From: Gentiana macrophylla | Taxonomy: Eukaryota; Streptophyta; Magnoliopsida; Gentianales; Gentianaceae | Assembly (NCBI GenBank): GCA_026214975.1 | Contig: CM047817.1 | Location: forward strand, 94,406,773-94,470,772 | Direction: 5' to 3' | DNA: 64,000 nucleotides | Shown here: in pieces, positions 37,103 through 49,093 of the stretch | Layout of the letters: each line of letters starts with the position of its first letter | Position numbering within the stretch: position 1 is the stretch's first letter | Program-made: the position numbers and the translations under genes | Notes under the pieces: model-generated | Seen by the model: the letters and a program-made list of their open reading frames with translations, nothing else | What the model was told of the DNA's origin: nothing | Database searches by the model: none

Positions 37103-38443
37103 TTAGTTTCTTCTTCTTTTACGGGCTTCCTCCAGCCTCTGGCTTCTTCTAATAAACGAGTGTTTCTTTGCTTGTGTATTCATAATTGTGCCCATGTTGG
37201 AAGGCGGATAAGGCTGAACAAGACTGCCGACAAACTCCAACTCAAACTGTTTCACGTAATCATAGCCACGCCCGCCAGGTGCTGGAAACCGCTGAATTTG
37301 ACGACTAACACAATCATACAATAACATCAACCCTCCGTACAAATCATAAAAAATTAGTTTTACCTTGTGATTATTATCCCTAAAAAGCGCCACGGGGGTT
37401 AATGAGTGCAAGCCACATGACCGCAAATTGTATATGGGTATCCTAATCACGGAATCCTTCAAGCCATAAACCCACAAGTCATAACTATACGTTGCGACTG
37501 CCCGAAAATAATACTTCCAATCATAGCTTAAAACTAGACAACCATTCAACACACTCAATCTCAAAGAATTACTTTCCTCGAGAACTTTGGGTACCGGTAA
37601 AATCTTGTGTTTATCCGTTATAAGATCAAATGCTAAAATGGAATTCTTGTGTTTATTACCACCGGAAAGTGGATGATTGTTCCTTAATATCCAATGCAAA
37701 GTACAATTAACTAAGACCCCATCCGAGCATAAATAATATTGACAAATGGAGTAATAACGAGAATCTAGATTTGATCGTACCCTACTCCATGAATCGGATC
37801 TCAGACTATAGACTTCAAATTCATACTCATATTCATACTCGTGTATATTCATCAAACCCGTATCAGAATATGGTCGAGAGCTTGCTATTATAACCTTGTA
37901 ATCGTCGTGGACATCATCATATCCAAAACCGTAACAAGATATTCTTCTTTTGCTCATCTTTTTCTGATTTTGATCATTAACGAGCCCCGGCCTTTTAGGC
38001 AATTTCCAATATAACTTTGTGAGCGGATTGCACAATGTTATACCGCATTCCGAATATCCATTACGACCCAAAATTTGACAGAGTAAACCATTACAAGTGC
38101 CTACAATCCTTGCCTTCTTGTCAATGTTTAATCTTTCAAAAGGGTGTTGGAGCCGTTGAATTTCACAGCCTACTTCCAAGCTCTTTCCGACAATTGAAAA
38201 TTTTAACACGTGTATTTGCTCGGATCTAGTTCTTGTTCCCTTGTCGCGATCAGTTTTTTTAACGATTATGTTTGGTTTTATGATGATGCGATGCTGATTT
38301 ATAAGATGCATTTTGATGAATTGCGGGCCTGAAATCAGAGCGTTCCATGATTTCAATACGCTTTTAAATTGACCAAGGGTTTTTGGTGGCAATCTCACCA
38401 AGACAAGAGCCAATAGATCATCAGGCAAATAAGAAATCCTCAT
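37103..38443 (-). CDS. F-box protein with F-box-associated interaction domain
   Basis: A single-exon, 446-aa frame, complete from ATG (38443) to stop (37103). N-terminal F-box at residues 3-48 (YLPDDLLALVLVRLPPKTLG, then FKSVLKSWNALI), expected to bind SKP1 in an SCF ubiquitin ligase. The remainder is a kelch-like F-box-associated domain: RIVGTCNGLLC, TLCNPLTKLYWKLPK, CYGFGYDDVHDDYKVI, VYSLRSDSWSRV, LHWILRNN, ILAFDLITDKHK, SVLNGCLVL and VIRIPIYN. It ends in a basic tail (RRSQRLEEARKRRRN) that is also kept in two of the pseudogenes. It is the only intact member of a local cluster and faces the opposite way. Substrate unknown; pollen SLF-type or general FBA proteins are both possible. Confidence 0.92.
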   Translation of the reverse strand: MRISYLPDDLLALVLVRLPPKTLGQFKSVLKSWNALISGPQFIKMHLINQHRIIIKPNIIVKKTDRDKGTRTRSEQIHVLKFSIVGKSLEVGCEIQRLQHPFERLNIDKKARIVGTCNGLLCQILGRNGYSECGITLCNPLTKLYWKLPKRPGLVNDQNQKKMSKRRISCYGFGYDDVHDDYKVIIASSRPYSDTGLMNIHEYEYEYEFEVYSLRSDSWSRVRSNLDSRYYSICQYYLCSDGVLVNCTLHWILRNNHPLSGGNKHKNSILAFDLITDKHKILPVPKVLEESNSLRLSVLNGCLVLSYDWKYYFRAVATYSYDLWVYGLKDSVIRIPIYNLRSCGLHSLTPVALFRDNNHKVKLIFYDLYGGLMLLYDCVSRQIQRFPAPGGRGYDYVKQFELEFVGSLVQPYPPSNMGTIMNTQAKKHSFIRRSQRLEEARKRRRN

Positions 38444-38894
38444 TGATAGAATACTTTGAATTCCTAACTCTTCAACTAGACAGCCTTAAAATAAAGGGGT
38501 ATTAGGGTTTTACTCCATAAAAAAATATAGTGTGTATATATATTTAGTGCATGATTTGGGGGGTGGAGGGTGGAGGGTGAGGGTGGAGGGTGAGGAACTT
38601 AAATTACGTAACAGGGAACTTAAATTGACTGCTTCGAAAGTTTCGGTTAAGAGGTTGATTTGGCCAAACGAAAGAAAAAAAAAAAAAGCCCATGGAAAAT
38701 GGAGAGTAAAAAATGGTTAAGGTGATTATTAGGTTGAAGCTTGATATATTTTTCTAGACCTTGTGTAGATTTTCATTAAAGATATATAATGTAAAGAATT
38801 GGGGCCCTAAACTTTATGATATTTTGGGGGGCATCCCGAGGCGATGCCTCCTAAGTCTATGTCTAGGGCCGGCTTTAATCCCAGGGTTATTTAA
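38444..38894. other. spacer between divergent F-box copies
   Basis: Contains a GGGTGGAGGGTGAGGGT-type purine-rich tract at 38,559-38,592 just upstream of the F-box gene, and a CTAGGGCCGGCTTTAATCC end (38,864-38,882) resembling a hAT MITE terminus. Confidence 0.5.
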
Positions 38895-39104
38895 TGATCA
38901 AAATCACATGAAGATGAGTAGAAGAAGAACATATCTTGTTACGGTTTGGACGTGATGATGTTTCGACTACAAAGCTATGATAGCAATCTCTCGACCATAT
39001 ATAATTGTTGGGGTGTACCAAAGATATCTGCTCGCTCAAGGTAAGATGATTCGGTGAGCGAGAAAAAAACTGTCTTGTGTTAAAGAAATAAGGTAAAGAC
39101 ATTT

Positions 39105-39411
39105 ACTAATACCAATTGGTTTTATCACAACGGTAAGCGCTTGATCCTAAATAAAATTTCTTGATATTCGGTTACTTTTTTCTAAAAATTTTAAAAATGT
39201 CATAATCTTTTAAGCGTCTTCATTGATTAATGGAAAATTTCTGGATGTTCAAAAAAAAAAAAAAGCGCTTGATCCTAACAACCTGGTATCGAGCGAGGTC
39301 ACCATTCGAAGGCATGCTGCGGAATGATTCCACGGTTGCAATATCACCTATACTAATCTTAATTGATTTTAAGATCAAATGATAGTGACGATTCTCCTAA
39401 CAATTTGAGAT
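39105..39411 (+). mobile_element. tRNA-like SINE fragment carrying a poly(A) insertion
   Basis: ATCACAACGGTAAGCGCTTG and, after the inner insertion, GGTCACCATTCGAAG read like A- and B-box parts of a tRNA-derived SINE. The inner insertion (39151-39262) ends in a run of As and is flanked by the 16-bp duplication AAGCGCTTGATCCTAA (39135-39150 and 39263-39278), the hallmark of LINE-type target-primed retroposition. Confidence 0.65.
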
Positions 39412-39486
39412 GGATTCAATGAATATTAACAAGTACGAATATGAATACGAAGTTTATATTCTGAGATGCGATTCATGGAGTAGGGT

Positions 39487-39648
39487 CAGTGGCGGAGCCA
39501 AAATTTTATCCAGTGAAGTCAGTAAATATTTAACACAGTAAATATTTTTTTCACAGTCAGAAATATTTTTCGATAAGTAAAATGTAGAGTATGTTTATTT
39601 TTAACGGGGTCCGCGGACTCCCTTTACTAAAGGGTAGATCCGCCACTG
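39487..39648. mobile_element. hAT-type MITE in F-box pseudogene 2
   Basis: 162 bp. Termini CAGTGGCGGAGCC and (reverse) CAGTGGCGGATC. Perfect 8-bp target duplication AGTAGGGT at 39479-39486 and 39649-39656, as hAT transposases make. Confidence 0.92.
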
Positions 39649-40035
39649 AGTAGGGTAAGAAGATCATACTGTATCTAGATTTTCGTTATTACTCTATTTG
39701 TTGTCCATATTATTTATCCTTGGATGAGGTCTTAATTAATTGTGTTTTACATTAGACATTGATGAACAATCATCCACTTTCCGGTGATAATTAAAGGAGC
39801 AAATGAAAAAAAATTCCATTTTAGCATTTAATCTTAGAACGGATAAAAACAAGTTTTACCGATACATGAGGTTCTAAAAGAAAATAATCATATGAGATTG
39901 AGCGTGTTGAATGGTCGTCTACTAATCAGGGCCGGCCCACCCATTAGGCGGACCAGGCGACCGTCTTACACCCAACATCAGGGCAGCCCCAACGACATGT
40001 TTTACTTAATAAATTCGTGTAAGCCTAATCCCAAC

Positions 40036-40182
40036 CAGTGCGGATTTAAGAGGAGGGTGAAGTCAAGCACTCTCTTGAGTCCCGAAAACACACATGTATG
40101 TATGTTGTGTATTTTTTTGCCCTCCTAAAATTTACACTCACCCATAAGTATCCCCTTCACCCGGATCACTGCGTCCGCCCCG
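40036..40182. mobile_element. hAT-type MITE
   Basis: 147 bp, CAGTGCGGATTTAAG to TGCGTCCGCCCCG, with 8-bp target duplication ATCCCAAC at 40028-40035 and 40183-40190. Same family as the next. Confidence 0.85.
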
Positions 40183-40436
40183 ATCCCAACCAGACCAATA
40201 TAATGTGTTTACAAAAAATAGTTATTGAATTGATTTGTATAATGTGTGATACTGAAAAAAATCAAAGACCAATGTCAAAATAGAACACTCGTAATGCAAT
40301 TGGAAAATGAAATCATTTATAAAATGTAAAAGATGCGGCACGTTACAAATGAAAAAAAATAGATTTATGATTGTTTTTAATTTTTTATTTTTTTATTGTT
40401 TATCTATATTTAGAAATCGTTATCGCTTTGACCGAC

Positions 40437-40585
40437 CAGTAGGATTTAAGAAGAGGGTAGGGGTCAAGCGCCTGCTAGATCCGGAAAACACACTATTATG
40501 TATGTTGTGTATTTTTGCCCAACCCCTAAAAATTTACACTCGCCCATAGTATCGCCCCTTACCCGGGATCCTGCGTCCGCCCATG
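40437..40585. mobile_element. hAT-type MITE, second copy
   Basis: 149 bp, about 80% like 40036-40182 (shared AACACACTATTATGTATGTT-like core; GTTGTGTATTTTT). It ends CCTGCGTCCGCCCATG. Flanks TGACCGAC and CGACCAAC are an 8-bp duplication with two changes. Confidence 0.75.
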
Positions 40586-40795
40586 CGACCAACCGGTATC
40601 ACTGATCAACCAATAGATTGCGCTTTGATCGACCAACCGACAAAGGGGTAATCACTTAAAAGGCCACTTTAGCATAGGGTCGCCTACTATACATTTTACA
40701 AACATTGTATGCTTAGCAATGCCTTACGATACTTTATGAAGTTTTATGATGCCATGTTACGCTTACATGTAGAATATATATCTTTTATTAGTAAT

Positions 40796-42618
40796 ATCAT
40801 CCATGTGAAACGATTTATGGATCTAGATCTATAATATATACGTAATAAAACAACTAGATCTATATCTACAAGGGGTTGTAGAACATACCTCTTGGATCTC
40901 AAAATCCAAGTTGAAGAACCGCAATAGGATGAACGAAGGAAAGCGTGAAGAGCACCACGATCTTCCGTACGTGTGATCCAAGCAACTCCCGGTGGAAGGA
41001 AATTCTCGACTCGAATCCTTCCGATATGCTACCCGGAAAAATCTCCAAGATTTTCCCCAAAAACCCCCTTGGCCGAAAATTTCTTTCTCTCTCTAAGAGG
41101 TAGAAGTCGAAAATTACATGTGTTATTTGGGCAGGAGAACTCTCTTTATATAGGAAGTAAAACTTAGCCCCAAAGGATTTTATAATTAATACAAAATCAA
41201 TTATGATAATCCTATTAAATAAAAGATAATCCCAAAATATTCTAGAACAAATCTAGAATAATCTTTATCTTTATTTCTTACCATAAATATTTATCCAATA
41301 AATATTTTATCTTGCATGTCTTATTAATCACAAGAAAACTAATTTCTTGTTCCAAAAATAAGAGAGGGCGCCACTTTTAAATCATGACCTAGTCATAATT
41401 AATTTTGGGCTATAACACACAATTGTAAGATTATGGAAAATGTCTTTTCCACATATTTAATTATTTAAATTTCAACTAATTTAATAGTCATTAAACAATT
41501 AATTCACATATCGTTTTAATAAAGTCCAACAAGAACTAAATTAATATTATTAGGATTCGACGTCCGAGAATAGCTATGCTATATTAGGAGGCACGTCGGA
41601 GACCATGGACTAATAATCGTGACTCCGATAAATCAAATAAATAATTATCTTACGAAACGAATAATTATATTTGATAAATCAATCACAGAATATGCCACCA
41701 TAATCCCGTGATTGCACTCCTCCGATTATGAGATTATATTTATCTCCTCACGAGAATAATAATAAGCGTCCATTGATATAATCATTACATATGGATTAAT
41801 CCTCCATAGATTGCTCATTCTAAATCGGGAAGTTACCGTTAACCCTTTTTAGAACCTCTTATCCTTATTTACCATTAACCCCTAGTGATCAATTAATTCA
41901 TACAACTCACTTTGGTGATCAATCGGTGTGATATGAACTCGCGCGATCGATCGGTTTCTAGGATTAACAAATAAAGGAACTGTCTCATCTACTTTCATAA
42001 ATGGAAGGAATGGATTCCGTATCTGTGATAACACGGACTACTCACTCAATCCAAAGACAATGCCAAGATGGGGTAATTCGGACCACGGACTCGGTGTAAT
42101 CCTTAACCGTCAAGTCAAACCTCATACCGATTCAAGCGATTGACGCGATCACCTCGAGATTAAGATATATCCATAAATATGATCATCCATTGATTCGATA
42201 AGACTTCTCGATTACGGAATTATATCGTGAACTCTAATCAAATCGGTCCATATTTATATGATATATCTATCATATATAAATGCCCCATTAGGTTCTCTTA
42301 ACCGAAAGTCCGGATAAGACAATCACATCAAGCGTGTTCAGGCGCATTAATAGCACGTTAAAGGAGAGACCCGATACTCTCGATTAACTTCACTACGGGC
42401 TAATTGTATTTTAAGTACATCTTCACTAACTCAATCCTCCCGTGTATATACCATACACTGAGTTAAGTGATTACATAAACGATATACTTAAGGTTTTCTG
42501 TAGTGTAAATACTATTGTCACATCGGTGATTATGAGAATAATAAATATGAATAACAATATCATTTCATTTATTAAATAAAACAATTACAAAATTGTCTTT
42601 CGGGCATCACACCTAACA
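40796..42618 (-). mobile_element. Sirevirus-like copia 3' LTR, copy 3
   Basis: Full-length 1.82-kb LTR, homologous to 1-1662 and 16410-18225. Its right end CACCTAACA is followed directly by ATCTCCCACTTGC, which on the minus strand is the polypurine tract GCAAGTGGGAGAT. This shows it is the 3' LTR of a minus-strand element whose body lies to the right. Confidence 0.88.
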
Positions 42619-45600
42619 ATCTCCCACTTGCACGAAAGCATGTGATTAATTGTTTTAGAGCACACCCTATTATTTAAAATACAACAAACTACATCTCCCA
42701 CTTGCTCTAAAAGCAATGGAGACTCATCCCGTATTCTAGTACCCACTAAGCATGTCATAACCATTTGATTCCAAAATACACTCCGAGTATGCCGTCGTAG
42801 GATAGGTCGTTGACTCGGGGAGTACCTACATCTAAATGTCATGGGTCTTAATGATTAGTCGGGTTGTCGGCTCGAGACGATCCGTAGAATCGAACGTTAC
42901 CGGTCCATCAAATCATGTGGTATTGAGTAAACATCGAGCCCGAGATCGACTTAACGATCATCTTCAATCGACTTAAAGTCAAAATCGATATCACACATAT
43001 CCAGGTTCACACATGAATATGTCCGCATATTGTTCCTCGTTCTCTTCAAGATACTAAAGGACATACTAAACTTGCTTTGTTAACGGCCGAATCTAAGATT
43101 CGATCAAAGTTGACGTTCAATAACCTGACCATCTCTTACTAGAAGAGAATCTATCCCATTTCTCTTGATCCGGAGATTTGAGAGTCATTCCCGAGGCATA
43201 GGGTAGAACTTCCTCGTTGAATGTTGCATACACAGATGCATCATCTTAACCAATAAGATGGATGAGAAACCGGTGGACGATTCTAATGAATTCGACCGAG
43301 TCAAACTCTTAAGAATGTTGTCCAAATCTACATTGCGAGAGAATTGTGGCATTGTCGGTCGACTTGAGATAACACACCCATGTTGATTCCAACGGTGCGG
43401 TGTTATCCTTCACAAACACTAATATATATATTCACTATTGTACTAAAATTGATATCCAGTCTACAAAAGACTTATCAATATTCTCGTCAAATCCACATAT
43501 TGTAGAAATATATGACTTCCAATGACCGAGAGGTTTGCTTTTTATCCACAAAGGACATAAGCCTTGGCGAGTCATCCTGTCATGAGTTCATAAGTCAATA
43601 CCATTCATTTGAATGAATCCAGGACTCCGTTTGTTTGGCAAGAAAGTCTCGAGGAATCACCCTATTTTCTCGCTTTTGAACGAAATCATGCAACACCGAA
43701 CTCATTCTACTCTTTTCCATGTAGATCCAATTACTCCCACTTTGAGCCTGAGGCGCTCGGGTGGTTCTACAAGAGCATGAACAATTGGAGTACCGAACTC
43801 CATTCACGTGGTTATGGCCATTAAACCAACCTCTATTATCGAATCCTATCTTTCGCTCACAAAGAGCCATAGGTCATCAATCGATCCTCGGACTACAAAG
43901 TCCGCCCGAACCCGTAATGGGTAATGGATAAACCATACTCCCACTACATTACGGGTGGATCGAAATCGATCTAGTTTAGTAGTATTTTAGTGTTATCACC
44001 AACAACCGATGTTGGATGTGGTCGATTTTAATCGGTTAGTAACTACCTTGACTAAACGTATTTCAAGGTTCAAGGTTTTTTCGAACATGGATTCTATCGG
44101 AAAGGATGCAACAATATAACCGTCCCTTCCGATTTCAAGAATCCTATATCTAACCTTTATACTCAATAGGTTAAAAGATATATCACGAATGGTCATTGAC
44201 CGAACGTATGCATGAAATTCCCGTCTTACCTTCAAGCACCGTGTGCTAAATGCTTATATTTATGGAAGTGGGGTGAACCGAATCCACACCTTATCCGTAA
44301 ATTCCAAAGCATATTCTAGGTAGATCGCTTAGTCTTACATTTCAATGTAAACCGGTATTTAAACTTCTAATATCTTTATTGAGTTAAGCGATTGTATTGT
44401 AGCACATCTAAAAAATATATATAAGGCAATTTAACGGTTTCTCACTTGGTGAAAGCATTTCACTATGAGGCGGGCCGAGCATCATCCCTAGGACTATGTG
44501 ATGGTCCATTTACGAGTATTGAATACTCTATCTCTCATGTGAAAGCAGAGAAACCTCATAATATTTTGGATAAACTTACCGGAGTGTTTGAATAGTTATC
44601 GGACAAGAAGTCACTACTGGAAGCTCCTACTAGCTCAGTATCTTTCATCGACTCGAAGGTCGTCATGAACAAGCTATGTTACTTCTTTATAACCATTATC
44701 CTTTTCGATTGAAAGGAAACTTAGTCATTGAACCTTTGAGACAATATAACCAGATGGAGAAAGGAATCACCCTGAGCCGCCTTGAGTCTTGTTTTTGAGG
44801 ACTATGCACTAACTATGGAATATGAAGAAGCGTTTATCTAAATATAGAAACCAATTGCTTTTAATAGTTCTTAAGATGTGTTTTATATACATATTTCAAG
44901 CAGCTTCTAAGTGGTTTTGACTTTATCAAACAAAAGTCCGAGTCTTGGATTAAATACTACAAATGGTATATTCACTTTCTATCGACAAGCAAATTATCGA
45001 ATAGAAGGTAAATCCATTCGTTCAACGAATCTTAAACGGAAAATAATTTTCCCGCGATATCCAAGGATTGAATCCGAGATTCATTACCTTATATCACTCC
45101 CACTATTCTAGCTAAAATTAACTCGCCCGTTGTTTACTCTTTTAATCGTTAAATGCAATCGCTACCTTGTTCGCCAAAGAACTTAGCACGAAAAAATCAT
45201 CAAGGATTCATAGGTTGGTGATCCAAAATCACCGCCCTTATCCTATGTTTTTCGCTTAATTAATTTTCGGTTCACCTTAAAGTTTTCTCGATTTAGGTGA
45301 CTAACACTTTTAGACATATTCTCCCATTCTTGACTTTCCGTGAATGGAAACAGTCTTGAACCAGCGGTTCGTTTGAGTAGACACTACTCTTGAACCGTGG
45401 GATGTCTATTTCGAGTGTTACTCGTCGGGACTTCTCGGATTTTCTAATATACCAGAAAAAACAACAAATCATAACATTAAAGCTCCCACTAGTTTATCGG
45501 TTCCAAATACCGTCTAACGAGCAACGCTTTATTTTTTTATGATTTCCGATTTTTTCGATTAGAAAAATCTTATAGTTCCAATGTTTCCAGAAAAACAACA

Positions 45601-46690
45601 AATCATAGAACTCCCACTAGTTCATCGATTCCAAATATCGTCCAACTAGCGACATTTCATGACTTCCCGGTTTTTCAATTAGAACGGTTACGTGTGTAGT
45701 CAGTTACACGTTTCTGATGTTCTAGAAAAAACAACAAATCATAAAGCTCCCACTAGTTCATCGATTCCAAATATCGTCCAACTAGTAACACTTCATGATT
45801 TTCCGATTTTTCAATTAGAAAATTTCTTGTGTAATTACTACACACTCAAAATTCACTAGAAGAATTTCAAAGTCCGAAATCACCTAAGATTGTCTCCCGT
45901 TTGACACGAGTGACACTAGTGACATACCTATATGTCACTTGTTTTTAAAAGGCTTAAGAGAAAAAAAAATGTCTCTTCCAAAAATTAATTGCATTATCGA
46001 TTAACTAGTTCAACGTCCTAGTTACTTTCCACTTTTTAAAGAAGTCAATACTAGTCAATTATTAATTTTTAAGCAATTTAGTAAGGGATAATGCTGTAAA
46101 TAAAATGACATATATTAATTCAAGTTTAACACTACTATATTTATTTTAGGAATTGTAAACTAAAATTAAGTCTACTCTACCATTCCAAGGTTTTAACCTC
46201 GCATCTCAGTGCCGCCTTAGGGTAGGTCAAAGAGATGACGGTTAAATCGAGACAATCTCATCAATGAATAACTTGTGAGAATCGAACATCCCACGAGAAT
46301 CGAACATCCCTTTATTCATTGACTACCTTCCTTTTTTAGCCTAGATATTATCAAGAAAATACCCATGATGAGTGTGACCTACTATATCGGATCTCTTAGG
46401 TGCGCCCGAGTGTGCCGTCTTAGGATAGGTCGGTGACCCGACGAGTACCCGTAAATCCTATCCTTTCGGAGACCAAGCCATGAATGTTGATAGGAGTGAA
46501 CACCATCCGTAGGGGACGAAATCAAAGCGCCCGCGGCGCGCCCCTTCTCTCACTTACTTGTATCTATAGTAGAGGCCGTGGGGTTGGTCGTCGCCTCCCC
46601 GCCCCACTCAATATATTGGAAGTGGTGGTGGGTTAACTAACCACGTCTTTTTGATGTTAACATAAAAGTACTTCAAATCAAGGATTCCGA
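42619..46690 (-). mobile_element. Sirevirus-like 3' non-coding region with multiple polypurine tracts
   Basis: No pol or env-like domain on either strand. The minus strand carries eight copies of AGTGGGAG (plus-strand CTCCCACT at 42621, 42695, 43734, 43938, 45097, 45483, 45611 and 45747). The last three are in a 130-bp tandem repeat at 45465-45860 that shares AACAACAAATCAT and CCACTAGTTCATCGATTCC. Multiple polypurine tracts upstream of the 3' LTR are a described Sirevirus trait. The words TGCCGTCGTAGGATAGGTCG near 42788 recur, with changes, at about 46412. The element is cut off before its pol. Confidence 0.7.
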
Positions 46691-46719
46691 ATGGTGTCGG
46701 TAACGTAGGCAAGCCTACC

Positions 46720-47587
46720 CGTCCTATAATGGCATATTATCTTGGCATTGAAGTAAAACAAGAGGATCATGGAATCTTCATCTCACAAGAAGGATACACA
46801 AGAGAGATTCTCAAAAGGTTCACAATGGAAAATTGCAAGCCAGTAAGTACACCGATAGAGTGTGGAATCAAGTTGTCAAAATACGACAAATCAGAGAGAA
46901 TAGACCCAACACTCTTTAAGAGCATGGTTGGAAGTTTACGGTACTGACTTGTACAAGACCCGACATTCTCTATGCGGTTGGAGTAATCGGTCGTTACATG
47001 GAGAATCCAACAATAACTCACCGAAAAGTGCAAAGAGAATTCTCCGGTATCTCAAAGGAACGATAGATTATGGATTATACTATTCGGTTTCGCACAAGTA
47101 CAAGCTTGTGGGTTACAAATGATAGTGATTGGGCCGGAGATGTGGATGACCGTAAGAGTACAACCGCTTCCGCATTCTATATGGGAGACACCACTTTCAC
47201 ATGGATGTCAAAGAAACAACCGATAGTCACCCTTTCTTCATGTGAAGCGAGAATATGTAGCCGCTACCTCATGTGTTTGTCATGCGATCGCAGCTCGAAA
47301 ATCTGTTAAAGGAGTTGGGTTTGGCACAAGAAGATCCAACTACTATTCGCGTGGATAACAAGTCACTATAGCTTTGGCCAAAAACCCGATCCATCATGAT
47401 CGAAGTAAGCATATTGATACGCGCTATCACTACATAAGGGAGTGCATTGCAAGAAAGAATGTGCAAGTGGAGTATGTGAAGACACATGATCAGGTGGCAG
47501 ACATCTTTACAAAACCACTTAAGCAATAAGTCTTTGTGAAGATGAGAAACTTGATTGGAGTAAAGAAAAATCAAGTTTAAGAGGGGG
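46720..47587 (+). pseudogene. copia element F: RT end and RNase H
   Basis: Plus-strand remnant beginning MAYYLGIEVKQEDHGIFIS, then REILKRFTMENCKPVSTPIE, KSMVGSLRYL(T), DWAGDVDDRKSTTASAFYMG, TWMSKKQPIVTLSSCEA, and frame-shifted HDRSKHIDTRYHYIRE and TKPLKQ. It ends with the purine tract AAGAGGGGG. Everything upstream is lost at the junction with the Sirevirus-like region. Confidence 0.88.
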
Positions 47588-47965
47588 TGTTGAAATGTAA
47601 ACTTGATTTTGAGCCTTAATTTCTCAAAGAGTCCAAAATTAAATAGGCCTTAAGGTCCAACTTCTAGAAACTCAGTGAGTCAATCTAGAATTATGTTGTA
47701 GGATGTACATGTGTGGAGAATTCTAGAGAGTTAATAAATTATCTTGTATGGAAGACACTAGAATAAGGTAGTAAAGGAATAAGGTGGAAGACTCTAGAAA
47801 CAATCCTAGTTGAAGACTAGTACTATAAATAGGACCCAAGCCATAGTGTTTGTATCAAGCAAAAATCAAGAAGTTTTGAAGTAATAAAAGAAGTCTCTTC
47901 CATCAAATCTTCCTACCATCTTCCACTCTCAAATACTTCTCCATTAATAATATCTCATTCCAACA
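47588..47965 (+). repeat. copia element F 3' LTR
   Basis: TGTTGAAATG to CATTCCAACA, 378 bp, directly after the polypurine tract. F-box coding homology begins immediately after it, so F inserted into F-box copy 3. Confidence 0.85.
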
Positions 47966-49093
47966 TGGCGATCAAGAACTAAATCCGAGCAAATACACAT
48001 GGTAGAATTTTCAATCATCGGGAAGAACTTGAATTAGGCTGCGAAATTCAATTCAACGGCTCCACCACCCTTTTGAAAGTTTACATATTGATCAGAGGCC
48101 GGCAAGGATTGTAGGCTTTTGTAATGGCTTACTTTGTCAAATTTTCGGTCATGATGAATATTGGGAATACGGATACGGCATAGCTTTGTGCAATCCGCTC
48201 TCAAAGTCATCTTGGAATTTGCGTAAAAGGCCGAGGCTCGTTAATGATCAAAATCGGAAGAAGATGGCCAAAAGGAGAATATCTTTTTACGGCTTTGGAT
48301 ATGATGATGTTCACGACGATTACAAGGTTATGATAGCAAGCTATCGACCATATTATGGTACGGGTAGTTCAATGAAGGTTCACGAGTATGAATATGAATA
48401 TGAATTTGAAGTCTATAGTCTGAGATCTGATTCATGTAGTAGGGTACGATCATATCTAGATTCTCGTTATTACTCCATTTGTTGTCAATATTCATTCTCG
48501 GAAGGGGCCCTAGTGAATTGTGCATTGCATTGGATATTGAGGAACAACCAGAAGAATTGCATTTTAGCATTTGATCTTAGAACGGATAAACACAAAAAAT
48601 TTCGAGTACCCGAAGTTCTAGAGAAAAATAATGATTTGAGTATGAGTGTGTTGAATGGTTGTCTAGTTTTAACCGATCATTGCGAATATAATCTTGTGGC
48701 AGCAGCAGCAAATAATTTTGATTTGTGGATGATGAAGGATTACGGCTTGAAGAATTCCGTGATTAGGATACCCATAGTCAATAAATTGCCGTCAAATAGC
48801 TTGCGCATCCCCGTGGATTTTTTTAGGGATAATAATCGCAAGAGAAAACTCGTTTTTTATGATTTCCACAAAGGGTTGATGTTGTTGTATGATTGTGTTA
48901 GTCATCAAGTTCAGCGGTTTCCAGCTCTCGGTGGCTATGGTTACGCGAAACAGTTTGAGTTTGTCGGCAGTCTTGTTCAGCCTAATCCGCCTTCCAACGG
49001 GGACACAACTAAAAATAGAGAAGCATGGAAACACTCGTTTTTTTAGAAGAAGTCAGAGGCTGGAGGAAGCGCGAAAAAGAAGAAGAAACTAAA
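47966..49093 (+). pseudogene. F-box pseudogene 3 (5'-truncated by copia F)
   Basis: Homologous to the intact gene from its residue about 70 to the C-terminus; the F-box itself is absent. Near the 5' end a one-base deletion (about 48,030) and a 5-bp duplication (ATTCA, about 48,050) break the frame. A long open frame follows to 49,046: CNPLSKSSWNLRKRP, GFGYDDVHDDYKVMIAS, EVYSLRSDS, ILAFDLRTDKHK, VLNGCLVLTD and VIRIPIV. It stops just before the basic tail, which persists in another frame (RRSQRLEEARKRRRN). A truncated 286-codon product from an internal start is conceivable but unsupported. Confidence 0.88.

Larger units (their letters stand above)
38895..39926 (+). pseudogene. F-box pseudogene 2, three fragments
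   Basis: Fragments of the F-box-associated domain in order: 38895-39012 (DQNHMKMSRRRT, a frame-broken YDDV..YKAMIAISRPY); 39412-39486 (SMNINKYEYEYEVYILRCDSWSR); and 39649-39926 (SYCI-type text, LHWTL-like, ILAFNLRTDKN, then RLSVLNGRLL). The F-box end is missing. It is interrupted by an inserted block (39013-39411) and a hAT MITE (39487-39648), and cut at 39927 by CAGGGCCGGCCCA, probably another hAT terminus. Confidence 0.85.

Noticed and set aside
42585..44235. Minus-strand frames as an env-like gene of the Sirevirus-like element
   Set aside because: Short, overlapping other frames, with no signal peptide, membrane segment or known motif.
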